From contig JAHZDG010000010.1 of NCBI GenBank assembly GCA_019422485.1, positions 1 to 31,183 on the forward strand: a stretch of 31,183 nt of DNA. The letters are read 5' to 3'. Below, in pieces: positions 8,253-15,777 of this stretch. Within the stretch, counting starts at the first letter, position 1. Each line of letters starts with the position of its first letter. The DNA comes from Alistipes sp. GTDB lineage: Bacteria > Bacteroidota > Bacteroidia > Bacteroidales > Rikenellaceae. The translations under genes were made by a program, and so were the position numbers. The notes beneath the pieces were generated by a model that was given only the letters and a program-made list of their open reading frames with translations, did not search any database and was not told the DNA's origin.

Positions 8253-9650
8253 ATGTTAAGCGGAGGCAGAATCAAAATCGTCGACCTGCTGAAAACGACG
8301 GAACTCAATCAAGACGTCGTAGTCAAAGGCTGGGTGAGAACCAAACGTGGAAATAAAAATGTAGCTTTCATCGCCCTGAACGATGGCTCGTCGATCAACA
8401 ATATACAACTGGTGGTAGATGTGGCTAATTTCGATGAAGCCCTCTTGCGCCGGATCACGACCGGAGCCTGCATCTGCGCCGAAGGAAAGCTGGTCGCATC
8501 GCAAGGCGCCGGACAAGGCGTAGAAATCCAAACACGGTCCATCGAGGTGTATGGCACCGCCGACCCCGAATCTTATCCCTTGCAGAAAAAAGGACACTCG
8601 TTGGAATTCTTACGGGAAATCGCCTATTTGCGGCCCCGCACCAATACCTTCGGAGCCGTATTGCGTATCCGTCACGCCATGGCATACGCCATCCACAAAT
8701 ACTTCAACGATCGGGGTTTCTTCTACTTGCACACGCCGCTGATCACGGGCAGTGACGCAGAAGGAGCCGGCGCCATGTTCTCGGTTACGACCCTCGATCT
8801 GAACAATCCGCCTCGTACGGCAGAAGGGGCCGTCGATTACAGCCAGGACTTCTTCGGCAAACCGTGCAACCTGACGGTATCGGGTCAGCTGGAAGGCGAA
8901 CTGGGAGCATTGGCCATGGGTCAGATTTACACCTTCGGTCCCACGTTCCGCGCTGAAAACTCCAACACCCCGCGCCACTTGGCCGAATTCTGGATGATCG
9001 AACCGGAAGTGGCTTTCTACGAACTGGAAGACAACATGGAATTGGCCGAAGACTTCCTGAAATACCTGATTCAATACGCATTGGATCACTGCGAAGACGA
9101 TCTGGCCTTCCTGCAGAAGATGTACGATCCGGAACTGATCGACCGCCTGAAATTTGTGGTCGACAACGAATTCGTCCGTTTGGATTACAGCGTAGGGATC
9201 AAAATCCTGATGGAAAGCGGCCAGAAATTCGAGTTCCCGGTCAGCTGGGGTCTCGACCTGCAAAGCGAACACGAACGCTTCCTGGTCGAACAGCACTTCA
9301 AGAAACCGGTCATCCTGATCAACTACCCCAAAGAGATCAAGGCATTCTACATGAAACTCAACGACGACGAAAAAACCGTCCGTGCCATGGATGTGCTGTT
9401 CCCGAAAATCGGCGAAATCATCGGGGGGTCTCAACGCGAAGACAACTACGAAAAACTCAAACAGCGTGTGGCCGAATTGAACATCCCCGAAAAAGACGTA
9501 TGGTGGTATCTGGATACCCGTCGTTGGGGGTCGGCTCCGCACAGCGGTTTCGGGTTGGGCTTCGAACGCTTGCTGCTGTTCGTTACCGGTATGGCCAACA
9601 TCCGGGACGTCATTCCGTTCCCCCGCACGCCTAAAAATGCTGATTTTTAG
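8253..9650 (+). CDS. asnS: Asparagine--tRNA ligase
   Basis: Class II aminoacyl-tRNA synthetase that charges tRNA-Asn. The 465 residues start with an OB-fold anticodon-binding domain (about 10-110; VVVKGWVRTKRGNKNVAFIAL). The catalytic core follows, with motif 2 around FGPTFRAENSNTPRHLAEFW and motif 3 GFGLGFERLLL near the C-terminus, ending PFPRTPKNADF. This is typical of AsnRS rather than AspRS. The length matches the family. The ATG is the first in frame after the promoter. It appears to be a single-gene transcript, with rpoN starting from a separate promoter downstream. Confidence 0.97.
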   Translation: MLSGGRIKIVDLLKTTELNQDVVVKGWVRTKRGNKNVAFIALNDGSSINNIQLVVDVANFDEALLRRITTGACICAEGKLVASQGAGQGVEIQTRSIEVYGTADPESYPLQKKGHSLEFLREIAYLRPRTNTFGAVLRIRHAMAYAIHKYFNDRGFFYLHTPLITGSDAEGAGAMFSVTTLDLNNPPRTAEGAVDYSQDFFGKPCNLTVSGQLEGELGALAMGQIYTFGPTFRAENSNTPRHLAEFWMIEPEVAFYELEDNMELAEDFLKYLIQYALDHCEDDLAFLQKMYDPELIDRLKFVVDNEFVRLDYSVGIKILMESGQKFEFPVSWGLDLQSEHERFLVEQHFKKPVILINYPKEIKAFYMKLNDDEKTVRAMDVLFPKIGEIIGGSQREDNYEKLKQRVAELNIPEKDVWWYLDTRRWGSAPHSGFGLGFERLLLFVTGMANIRDVIPFPRTPKNADF

Positions 9651-9660
9651 AAAAAATTGT

Positions 9661-9668
9661 TATATTTG
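9661..9668 (+). promoter_or_regulatory. rpoN promoter, -7 element
   Basis: TATATTTG, an exact TAnnTTTG match, lies 11 bases after the asnS stop. A start site near 9674 would give a leader of about 90 bases. Confidence 0.6.
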
Positions 9669-9693
9669 TTAAGCCAGCTTCATGAATTTTCCT

Positions 9694-9727
9694 CCAAGGT
9701 TTTCGATCGAGAGGTCGGAAACCCTGG
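9694..9727 (+). promoter_or_regulatory. Stem-loop in the rpoN leader
   Basis: A 15-position stem (9694-9708 with 9713-9727) has a single A-C mismatch and two G-U pairs, and is capped by GAGA, a GNRA-type tetraloop. No T-run follows, so it is not a terminator of asnS. It lies inside the predicted rpoN leader, 38 bases before the ATG. A competing pairing of AGCCAG (9672-9677) with CTGGCT (9724-9729) is also possible. A regulatory role is inferred only. Confidence 0.6.
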
Positions 9728-9765
9728 CTGAAAGTTCATAGAAATATCCCCAGGAGTCATTATCT

Positions 9766-11196
9766 ATGTCCAGCGTCAGTCAGCGTCAGGTACAAAAACT
9801 GCTTCAAAAGCTATCTCCGCAGCAGATCCAAATGATTAAGCTGCTGGAACTTCCTGCGTTGCAACTGGAACAACGCATCAAACAGGAAATCGAAGAGAAT
9901 CCAGTGCTGGAAGAGGAAGCCTCCGAAGAAAAGGAAGAGGAACAACCCCCTAAAGAAGTCTCCGTTGAAGAATATTTTAACGAGGATGATACGCCTCGGT
10001 ATAAATATCAGACCAACAACTTCTCGAAAGACGACGACCGTCGTCCCGTCTATATTTCAGAGGGACAGTCGTTCCGGGAAAACCTTATCCAGCAGTTGGG
10101 GTACAAACACCTGACTCCTCACCAACAGAAATTGGCCGAATACCTGATCGGCAGTTTGGATGACGACGGATACCTGCGTCGTGACTTATTGTCGGTCGCA
10201 GATGACCTGGCGTTTACCCAGGGCATCGAAGTATCCGAATCCGAACTGGAACAGATTCTGCATATCATCCAGCAACTGGAACCGGCCGGAGTAGGGGCCC
10301 GGACTTTACAAGAGTGTCTGCTGTTGCAGTTGAACGCCCAGCCCGAACCTTCCCGCATCCAGCAATTGGCCCAGAAACTGCTGACCAACTATTTCGACGA
10401 ATTTACCAAAAAACATTACGACAAGCTGATGACCCGATTGGGAATCGGCGCCGAGGAGTTCCGTGAGGTTGTCGATGAGATTCTCCGGCTTTCACCCAGG
10501 CCCGGTAACCTCTATACCGAAGGTCGGAACGAAATGCAGCCTTATGTCGTACCGGATTTCATTCTGGATTACCAAAACGGAATTTTTGACCTCAGCCTCA
10601 ATTCGGCGAATGTACCCGACATCAAGATCAATCGCCATTACATGGAGATGATCCGCGAAATGGTCAACGACCAGGGAAAACAATCGTCGGAAAAGGGAAA
10701 AGAAGCCCTCCAGTTCGTCAAAAACAAAATCGACTCCGCCAAATGGTTCATCTCGGCCATCAAACAGCGGCATGATACCCTGATGCGTACCATGCAGGCC
10801 ATTTTGAACTATCAGCGAGACTATTTTGTGGAAGGCGATCCGTCCAAATTGCGTCCCATGATTCTGAAAGATATCGCCGACGCTACCTCATTGGACGTTT
10901 CTACCATCTCTCGGGTGGTAAACAGCAAATATGTTCAAACCCATTTCGGCATCATTCCGCTGAAACAACTTTTCTCTGAAGCCATGCAAACCGATAGCGG
11001 AGAGGAAGTCTCCTCCTACGAAATCAAGCAGTTGCTTCAGGAGTGCATCGACAAAGAAGACAAACATAAACCGTTGACTGACGAGGTATTGATGGATATG
11101 CTCAACAGCAAAGGGTACCATATTGCTCGACGAACCGTTGCCAAATACCGTGAAATGCTCGGTATTCCGGTCGCCAGACTGCGCAAAGAGATATAA
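9766..11196 (+). CDS. rpoN: RNA polymerase sigma-54 factor
   Basis: Sigma-54 directs RNA polymerase to -24/-12 promoters that need AAA+ activators. The 476 residues show the whole architecture: Gln/Leu-rich Region I (residues 1-50, including LSPQQIQMIKLLELPALQLEQ), an acidic Region II (about 50-75), the core-binding region, a helix-turn-helix segment with DVSTISRVVNSKYVQT, and the C-terminal RpoN box ARRTVAKYRE (454-463). A PAP2-like membrane protein gene starts 2 bases after its stop and is surely co-transcribed. The leader carries a strong stem-loop. Confidence 0.98.
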   Translation: MSSVSQRQVQKLLQKLSPQQIQMIKLLELPALQLEQRIKQEIEENPVLEEEASEEKEEEQPPKEVSVEEYFNEDDTPRYKYQTNNFSKDDDRRPVYISEGQSFRENLIQQLGYKHLTPHQQKLAEYLIGSLDDDGYLRRDLLSVADDLAFTQGIEVSESELEQILHIIQQLEPAGVGARTLQECLLLQLNAQPEPSRIQQLAQKLLTNYFDEFTKKHYDKLMTRLGIGAEEFREVVDEILRLSPRPGNLYTEGRNEMQPYVVPDFILDYQNGIFDLSLNSANVPDIKINRHYMEMIREMVNDQGKQSSEKGKEALQFVKNKIDSAKWFISAIKQRHDTLMRTMQAILNYQRDYFVEGDPSKLRPMILKDIADATSLDVSTISRVVNSKYVQTHFGIIPLKQLFSEAMQTDSGEEVSSYEIKQLLQECIDKEDKHKPLTDEVLMDMLNSKGYHIARRTVAKYREMLGIPVARLRKEI

Positions 11197-11198
11197 CC

Positions 11199-11819
11199 AT
11201 GAATAAAGAGTTGCTGACACGTCTGAGCCAGACGATATCTTATGCTCTGCATCCGCTGATCGTCCCTACATGGGCCGTGTTGCTGCTGTTGTTCGGCCAC
11301 ACGATCATGAGCGGTATCTCTCTGCAGGTAAAGGGGTTCTTTGTGGCGATTGTGCTGTTAAACACGATGATCATCCCGGCTTTGTGTATCGCTCTGCTGC
11401 GTAGTCTGAAACTGATTCCGGATTGGAGCCTGAATGAACCGAAACACCGGATCATTCCCATGCTGATCGTGGCCGTGGGGTATATCTCCTGCGCCTTTAT
11501 GCTGTCTGACCTGATTATGGCATTTCTGATCCGGCGATTTGTATTCGCCGCGCTGGGATGTGTACTCCTGACGCTGATCGTCACGCCGTTCTGGAAAATC
11601 AGCCTGCACATGACCGCTGCCGGAGGATTATTGGCCATGCTGTTCATCCTCAATTTTTCCGGATTCGGTCAGTTCCCCTACACATTACTGATGTTTATTG
11701 TGTTGGCTGGTGCATTGGGTAGTGCTCGACTCTGGCTGGGAAGCCATAATCTGGCTCAGGTGGCCGCCGGATTCGGCGGAGGATTTCTCATCTCTTCGGT
11801 CACCATCCTATTCGCTTAA
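11199..11819 (+). CDS. PAP2-like integral membrane protein, degenerate active site
   Basis: A 206-residue protein with about six hydrophobic membrane segments. The C-terminal part, SARLWLGSHNLAQVAAGF, resembles the third PAP2 phosphatase motif (SRxxxGxHxxxDVxxG), and KISLHM sits where the PSGH motif is expected. Several catalytic positions differ: Ala-Arg is kept, but SLHM replaces PSGH and Gln replaces the Asp. It may therefore be a non-enzymatic or altered member of the lipid phosphatase family. It follows rpoN by 2 bases. A 7-bp hairpin (11811-11827) spans its stop codon but lacks a T-run. Confidence 0.75.
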   Translation: MNKELLTRLSQTISYALHPLIVPTWAVLLLLFGHTIMSGISLQVKGFFVAIVLLNTMIIPALCIALLRSLKLIPDWSLNEPKHRIIPMLIVAVGYISCAFMLSDLIMAFLIRRFVFAALGCVLLTLIVTPFWKISLHMTAAGGLLAMLFILNFSGFGQFPYTLLMFIVLAGALGSARLWLGSHNLAQVAAGFGGGFLISSVTILFA

Positions 11820-11847
11820 GAAGCGAAAAATGAAATAAAAACCGATA

Positions 11848-11882
11848 TTTGTTAAAATTTTTTAAAATAAAAATTACCTTTG
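11848..11882 (+). promoter_or_regulatory. Strong consensus promoter of an intergenic transcript
   Basis: TTTG (11848-11851), a 23-base spacer, and TACCTTTG (11875-11882) match both Bacteroidota promoter elements. No long gene follows. The transcript would start near 11888. Confidence 0.75.
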
Positions 11883-11887
11883 CATTC

Positions 11888-12100
11888 TGGCATGGAAGTT
11901 GAGAAATTATCAAAAAAGCCAAAAAATAATTTTTCTACCACAAAATGTCAGCTCTCACACAATACAAATTGATATATTGAGTTATATAACCAGGAAACAT
12001 GGTTTTTTCATTTTATTGATTTAAGTTTGGGTTAGTAGTTTAGGAGTCGCCAGACTCCGACAAAGGAGGCAGCCGTGAGGCTCCCTCCTTGTGTTTTTTT
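11888..12100 (+). ncRNA. Candidate small RNA, about 210 bases, family not assigned
   Basis: The segment runs from a consensus promoter to an intrinsic terminator and contains no substantial open frame. Visible folds: a hairpin with GAAATTAT pairing with ATAATTTTTC early on, a hairpin GGAGTC-GCCA-GACTCC (12043-12058), and the terminator hairpin. The longest frame is a 26-codon one starting at 11892, almost at the transcription start. The layout (promoter, about 200 bases, terminator) is like that of 6S-type or Bacteroidales-1 RNAs, but I see no decisive sequence signature and do not assign it. Exact ends are estimates. Confidence 0.6.
12060..12100 (+). terminator. Intrinsic terminator of the candidate small RNA
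   Basis: GGAGG-C-AGCC pairs with GGCT-C-CCTCC around a GTGA (GNRA) tetraloop, with further A-T pairs at the base. Seven T follow (12094-12100). Confidence 0.85.
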
Positions 12101-12284
12101 AGTGATTTTACCTTCCCGCCTGAAATATTTTTCCAAGTGGAGCTAACGATTCCACAGATACTCTGAGCAGATGAGCTGATGTGCCCTAGGAATTACAGGT
12201 TTTTGTCTTAATCCAATTACATAAACAAAAAATGGTCTATTTCTTGATAGTCTTCCTGTATCAAAACCTCTAAAACCTTTTTCT
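12101..12284 (+). other. Leader region before the PepSY-like gene
   Basis: The 184 bases between the small RNA terminator and the lipoprotein ATG hold no open frame. A near-direct repeat GAGCAGAT/GAGCTGAT lies around 12166-12181. TACCTTCC near 12109 is a weak -7 candidate. I see no convincing promoter or known riboswitch. Confidence 0.3.
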
Positions 12285-12722
12285 ATGAAAACTATTTACG
12301 GAAGTATCATGGGAGCCATAGCCTTGTTGTGGACCGCTTGCGGATCGGGTAACCAAATGATCTCAGGTCAAGATCTACCTGCTCAAGCCCAACAGTTTAT
12401 CCAGACCTATTTCCCGGGAGCGAACGTCCAACTGGCTCAAAAAGACAGCGAAATCGAAGGTACCGAATACAAAGTCAAACTGGACAACGGCTTCGCACTG
12501 GAGTTCGACAAAGAGGGCATGTGGAAAGAAGTTAATGGAACTCCACAAAGCATCCCGGTCAATCTGGTTCCATCAGCTATTTCCGAATACGTCAATCTCA
12601 ATTTTCCGGAACAAACCATCCTGATCCTCGAACAGGAGAAAAACGGTTACAAAATCATCATGCTGAACGATGTCGAACTCAAGTTCGACAAACAGGGAAA
12701 TCTGACCGAATGGGATGACTAA
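12285..12722 (+). CDS. PepSY-like (DUF2874-type) lipoprotein
   Basis: The 145-residue protein has a lipoprotein signal peptide (MKTIYGS..., LLWTAC with Cys at residue 19). The mature part has two similar units, each with the pattern of an aromatic/hydrophobic helix, a strand, and then a (V/L)xLxxGxxLEFDKEGxW-like or VELKFDKQGNLTEW strand pair. This is the Bacteroidota PepSY-like family, with small periplasmic or surface proteins of unknown role. The second unit ends in LKFDKQGNLTEW. It is a single gene closed by a terminator and lies directly upstream of the feo operon, though a link to iron is not shown. Confidence 0.8.
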   Translation: MKTIYGSIMGAIALLWTACGSGNQMISGQDLPAQAQQFIQTYFPGANVQLAQKDSEIEGTEYKVKLDNGFALEFDKEGMWKEVNGTPQSIPVNLVPSAISEYVNLNFPEQTILILEQEKNGYKIIMLNDVELKFDKQGNLTEWDD

Positions 12723-12742
12723 TCCGTTCCGACCGTTTTGGG

Positions 12743-12776
12743 AAAGCCGCAGCATTACGCTCGCGGCTTTTCTATT
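12743..12776 (+). terminator. Terminator after the PepSY-like gene
   Basis: AAAGCCGC (12743-12750) pairs with GCGGCTTT (12763-12770). The loop can pair internally (AGC with GCT), and a short T-rich tail follows. Confidence 0.8.
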
Positions 12777-12886
12777 ACCGCACAAGCGTCGGACCATCGG
12801 TTAATATATTCCACGCAAATGCGTCAAACTGCGATTTTTCATTTCCCTCACAGAACCATCTGTCCCGATCCTCATTCGATGAAAAT

Positions 12887-12900
12887 CCCTATATATAGGG
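12887..12900. promoter_or_regulatory. Perfect 14-bp palindrome upstream of the feo promoter, candidate operator
   Basis: CCCTATATATAGGG is a perfect palindrome that ends 24 bases before the -7 element (12925-12932), next to where the -33 element should be. The position suits a transcription factor site, for example for a metal-responsive regulator. The regulator is not identifiable from sequence alone. Confidence 0.5.
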
Positions 12901-12924
12901 AGAAGAAAATTAGAATCCTGTGCG

Positions 12925-12932
12925 TATCTTTG
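12925..12932 (+). promoter_or_regulatory. feo operon promoter, -7 element
   Basis: TATCTTTG, an exact TAnnTTTG match, 28 bases before the feoB ATG. It supports ATG 12961 over an upstream in-frame TTG at 12937, which would lie almost at the transcription start. Confidence 0.7.
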
Positions 12933-12960
12933 TGCGTTGAATCATCGAAAGAATCGCTTC

Positions 12961-15357
12961 ATGTCTACTTCCCATACGCCCGATATTCCCTGCAAACGTC
13001 TGTCTGAACTGAAAACCGACGAAGAGGGCGTCATCACTCGCGTGTTCGGCCACGGCTCGTTCCGGAACCGAATCACCGAAATGGGATTCGTGCGCGGTAA
13101 AAATGTCAAGGTTATCAAAAACGCGCCGCTACAAGATCCCGTCGAATATGAAATCATGGGTTACCGCATCGCCTTGCGCCGTGCCGAAGCCGAACTGATC
13201 GAAGTCACCTCTCCGGAGAACATTCCAAACGAACCCGCTTTCGCTCCCGGCGGAGGCACGTTCCCTCAAGAGTCAGCCAACCGTTTTCTGCATAAAGCGG
13301 GGAAAACCATCAATGCCGCCCTGGTCGGGAACCCCAACTGTGGCAAGACCTCGCTCTTTAACATGGCCTCCGGAGCACGGGAACATGTAGGTAATTACAG
13401 CGGTGTCACCGTGGGCGCCAAACAGGCAACCTTCCACCACAAAGACTATGTCATCAACCTGGTCGACCTGCCCGGGACCTATTCCATCACCGAATACAGT
13501 CCGGAAGAGCTCTTCGTCCGGACCCACATTCTGGAAAACATGCCGGATGTGGTCATCAACGTCATCGACGCTTCCAACCTGGAGCGCAACCTCTACCTGA
13601 CCACGCAGCTGATCGACATGGACCTCAAGGTGGTCGTGGCCCTGAATATGTACGACGAACTGAACCAAAGCGGCGCCAAACTCGATTACCGGGATTTAGG
13701 CCGGCTGTTGGGGATTCCTATCATTCCGACCATCGCCGCCCAAAACGTAGGGCTGACCGAATTATTCGACACGGTCGTCGCTGTGTTCGAAGACAACGAA
13801 CCCATCGCTCGTCATATCCACATCAACTACGGACACGACATCGAACAATCCATCGGATCACTCCAGAAACTGATTTGGAAAGATCAGGATTTGGTTGCCC
13901 GCTACTCGTCGCGTTACCTGTCGATCAAACTGCTGGAAAACGACCAATCTACCCTCCAGCTGCTGAAAAAGAGCCCCAATTACGATCAAATCTGCGCTTC
14001 TGCACTCAAAGAACGCCAGATGCTGGAACGCAACTACGGCGAAGAGTGTGAAACGATCATTGCCGATGCCAAATACGGCTTTATCGCCGGAGCCCTGGAA
14101 GAGACCTATCACGGAGCTCCCCGCGACAAACACGCCCGCACCTCCCGCATCGACCAATTTGTCACCAGCAAAATTTGGGGACTACCGATTTTCTTTCTGT
14201 TGATGTGGCTGATGTTCCAAACCACCTTTACGCTGGGCAGCATTCCGGCCGGATGGATGGAATCCGGGGTCAGTTGGTTAGGACATTTCGTGCAAAATCA
14301 CATGAGCGAAGGATCGCTGCGCGATCTGATCGTCGACGGTATCATCGGCGGAGTAGGGGGCGTCATCGTTTTCCTGCCCAACATTCTGATTCTGTTTTTC
14401 TTTATCGCCCTGATGGAAGATACCGGCTATATGGCCCGGGCCGCCTTCATCATGGATAAGCTCATGCACAAAATGGGGCTGCACGGCAAATCATTTATCC
14501 CGCTGCTCATGGGATTCGGTTGCAACGTGCCCGCCATCATGGCCACCCGAACCCTCGAAAGCCACAAAGACCGCATCTTAACCATGCTGATTCTGCCGTT
14601 CATGTCCTGCAGCGCCCGACTGCCGGTCTACGTGCTATTGATCTCGGCATTCTTTCCCCGCCACCAGGGTCTGGTACTGTTCTCCATCTACCTGATCGGC
14701 ATTCTGTTGGCCGTTGTCAGCTCTTTGCTGTTCAAACGACTCTTCTTCAAACAGACCGAAGCTCCCTTCGTCATGGAACTTCCGCCTTATCGGGTTCCGA
14801 CCGGGCGCAGCGTGATCCGTCACATGTGGCACAAAGGCTCTCAATACCTCCGCAAAATGGGGACGGTAATCTTAGTGGCCTCGATCCTGATCTGGGCCTT
14901 AGGGCATTACCCCAAAGGTGACGCATCCATGACATACGCCCAGCAGCAGGAACAATCTTACATCGGACAGATCGGCAAAATAATCGAACCGGTCATCCGT
15001 CCGCTGGGATTCGACTGGCAAATCGGCATCAGCCTGATCTCGGGACTGGCCGCCAAAGAAATCGTCGTGAGCTCCATGGCGGTTCTCACCGACAGCGGTG
15101 ATGACAACGCCAATCTGGTATCCAATCTGCAAAACATGACCTATACACAAGGTGAACATGCGGGTGAAAAAGTATACACCCCACTGGTTGCCTATACCAT
15201 GATGGTCTTTATTTTGCTCTATTTCCCTTGTATTGCCACCGTGGCCGCCATCCGACGGGAAGCCGGCCGGAAATGGGCTCTCTTCACCCTGTGTTATACG
15301 ACTTGTGCGGCTTGGATCGTCTCCTTCCTCATATTCCAGATCGGCAGTCTGTTCTAA
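12961..15357 (+). CDS. feoB: Ferrous iron transporter, FeoA-FeoB fusion
   Basis: Inner membrane Fe(II) importer of 798 residues. The N-terminal 80 residues are a FeoA-like SH3 domain (CKRLSELKTDEEG..., ITEMGFVRG). The FeoB G domain follows, with P-loop GNPNCGKT (123-130), DLPG (169-172) and NMYDE. The C-terminal half is the membrane permease, with the conserved EDTGYMARAAF and GFGCNVPAIMATR signatures. FeoA-FeoB fusions are common in Bacteroidota. The start ATG is set by the promoter and the FeoA alignment. A small Cys-rich membrane protein follows 16 bases downstream. Confidence 0.97.
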   Translation: MSTSHTPDIPCKRLSELKTDEEGVITRVFGHGSFRNRITEMGFVRGKNVKVIKNAPLQDPVEYEIMGYRIALRRAEAELIEVTSPENIPNEPAFAPGGGTFPQESANRFLHKAGKTINAALVGNPNCGKTSLFNMASGAREHVGNYSGVTVGAKQATFHHKDYVINLVDLPGTYSITEYSPEELFVRTHILENMPDVVINVIDASNLERNLYLTTQLIDMDLKVVVALNMYDELNQSGAKLDYRDLGRLLGIPIIPTIAAQNVGLTELFDTVVAVFEDNEPIARHIHINYGHDIEQSIGSLQKLIWKDQDLVARYSSRYLSIKLLENDQSTLQLLKKSPNYDQICASALKERQMLERNYGEECETIIADAKYGFIAGALEETYHGAPRDKHARTSRIDQFVTSKIWGLPIFFLLMWLMFQTTFTLGSIPAGWMESGVSWLGHFVQNHMSEGSLRDLIVDGIIGGVGGVIVFLPNILILFFFIALMEDTGYMARAAFIMDKLMHKMGLHGKSFIPLLMGFGCNVPAIMATRTLESHKDRILTMLILPFMSCSARLPVYVLLISAFFPRHQGLVLFSIYLIGILLAVVSSLLFKRLFFKQTEAPFVMELPPYRVPTGRSVIRHMWHKGSQYLRKMGTVILVASILIWALGHYPKGDASMTYAQQQEQSYIGQIGKIIEPVIRPLGFDWQIGISLISGLAAKEIVVSSMAVLTDSGDDNANLVSNLQNMTYTQGEHAGEKVYTPLVAYTMMVFILLYFPCIATVAAIRREAGRKWALFTLCYTTCAAWIVSFLIFQIGSLF

Positions 15358-15373
15358 CTAAAACCTCAAAACC

Positions 15374-15607
15374 ATGCAGGAAGTTATTACCAAAACCATT
15401 ATCATTCTGGCGGCTTTAGTAGCCGTCGTTCTGATATTCAATCGAATCGGCCGTTCGCAGAAACTCAACGGAGGGTGCGGATGTGGAAGCGGTCCTGATG
15501 ACTCTTCTCCCTGTAAAGATTGCGCCCAGGCTTCCGGATGCGACACCCGAGCAGGATCATCGAGCGCCAAGACTTCGGACCAATCCCCATCCTCCAAAAA
15601 AGATTAA
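15374..15607 (+). CDS. FeoB-associated Cys-rich membrane protein
   Basis: A 77-residue protein with one N-terminal membrane helix (IIILAALVAVVLIF), a basic stretch, then GGCGCGSG...CKDCAQASGC, which holds five closely spaced Cys, and a Ser/Lys-rich tail. This fits the FeoB-associated Cys-rich membrane protein family, found next to feoB and thought to help iron transport or redox/metal binding at the membrane. The short gap to feoB and the shared downstream terminator indicate one operon. Confidence 0.9.
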   Translation: MQEVITKTIIILAALVAVVLIFNRIGRSQKLNGGCGCGSGPDDSSPCKDCAQASGCDTRAGSSSAKTSDQSPSSKKD

Positions 15608-15723
15608 TACAGACTTTCACTTGCACGCACACGGAAGGACAGCCCGTCGACGCAGACAGCGACAGACCTACATACCTCGGTTTGAATCTTACAAAAGTCG
15701 ACCGACTCCAATCATCCCTATAT

Positions 15724-15763
15724 AACGAAAAAAGCAGACCCTACACAGGTCTGCTTTTTCGTT
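15724..15763. terminator. Bidirectional terminator between the feo operon and the UroD-like operon
   Basis: Strong inverted repeat: GCAGACC pairs with GGTCTGC, flanked by A-run and T-run and extended by CGAA/TTCG with one bulge. It lies between convergent genes. The 116 bases between 15608 and this hairpin hold nothing I can identify. Confidence 0.9.
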
Positions 15764-15777
15764 ATTCATCCATCCGC

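Noticed and set aside
8610..9542. A 310-codon minus-strand frame antisense to asnS
   Set aside because: Shadow of asnS; Phe/Val/His-rich translation without motifs.
11811..11827. 7-bp hairpin at the stop codon of the PAP2-like gene as a terminator
   Set aside because: No T-run follows on either strand.
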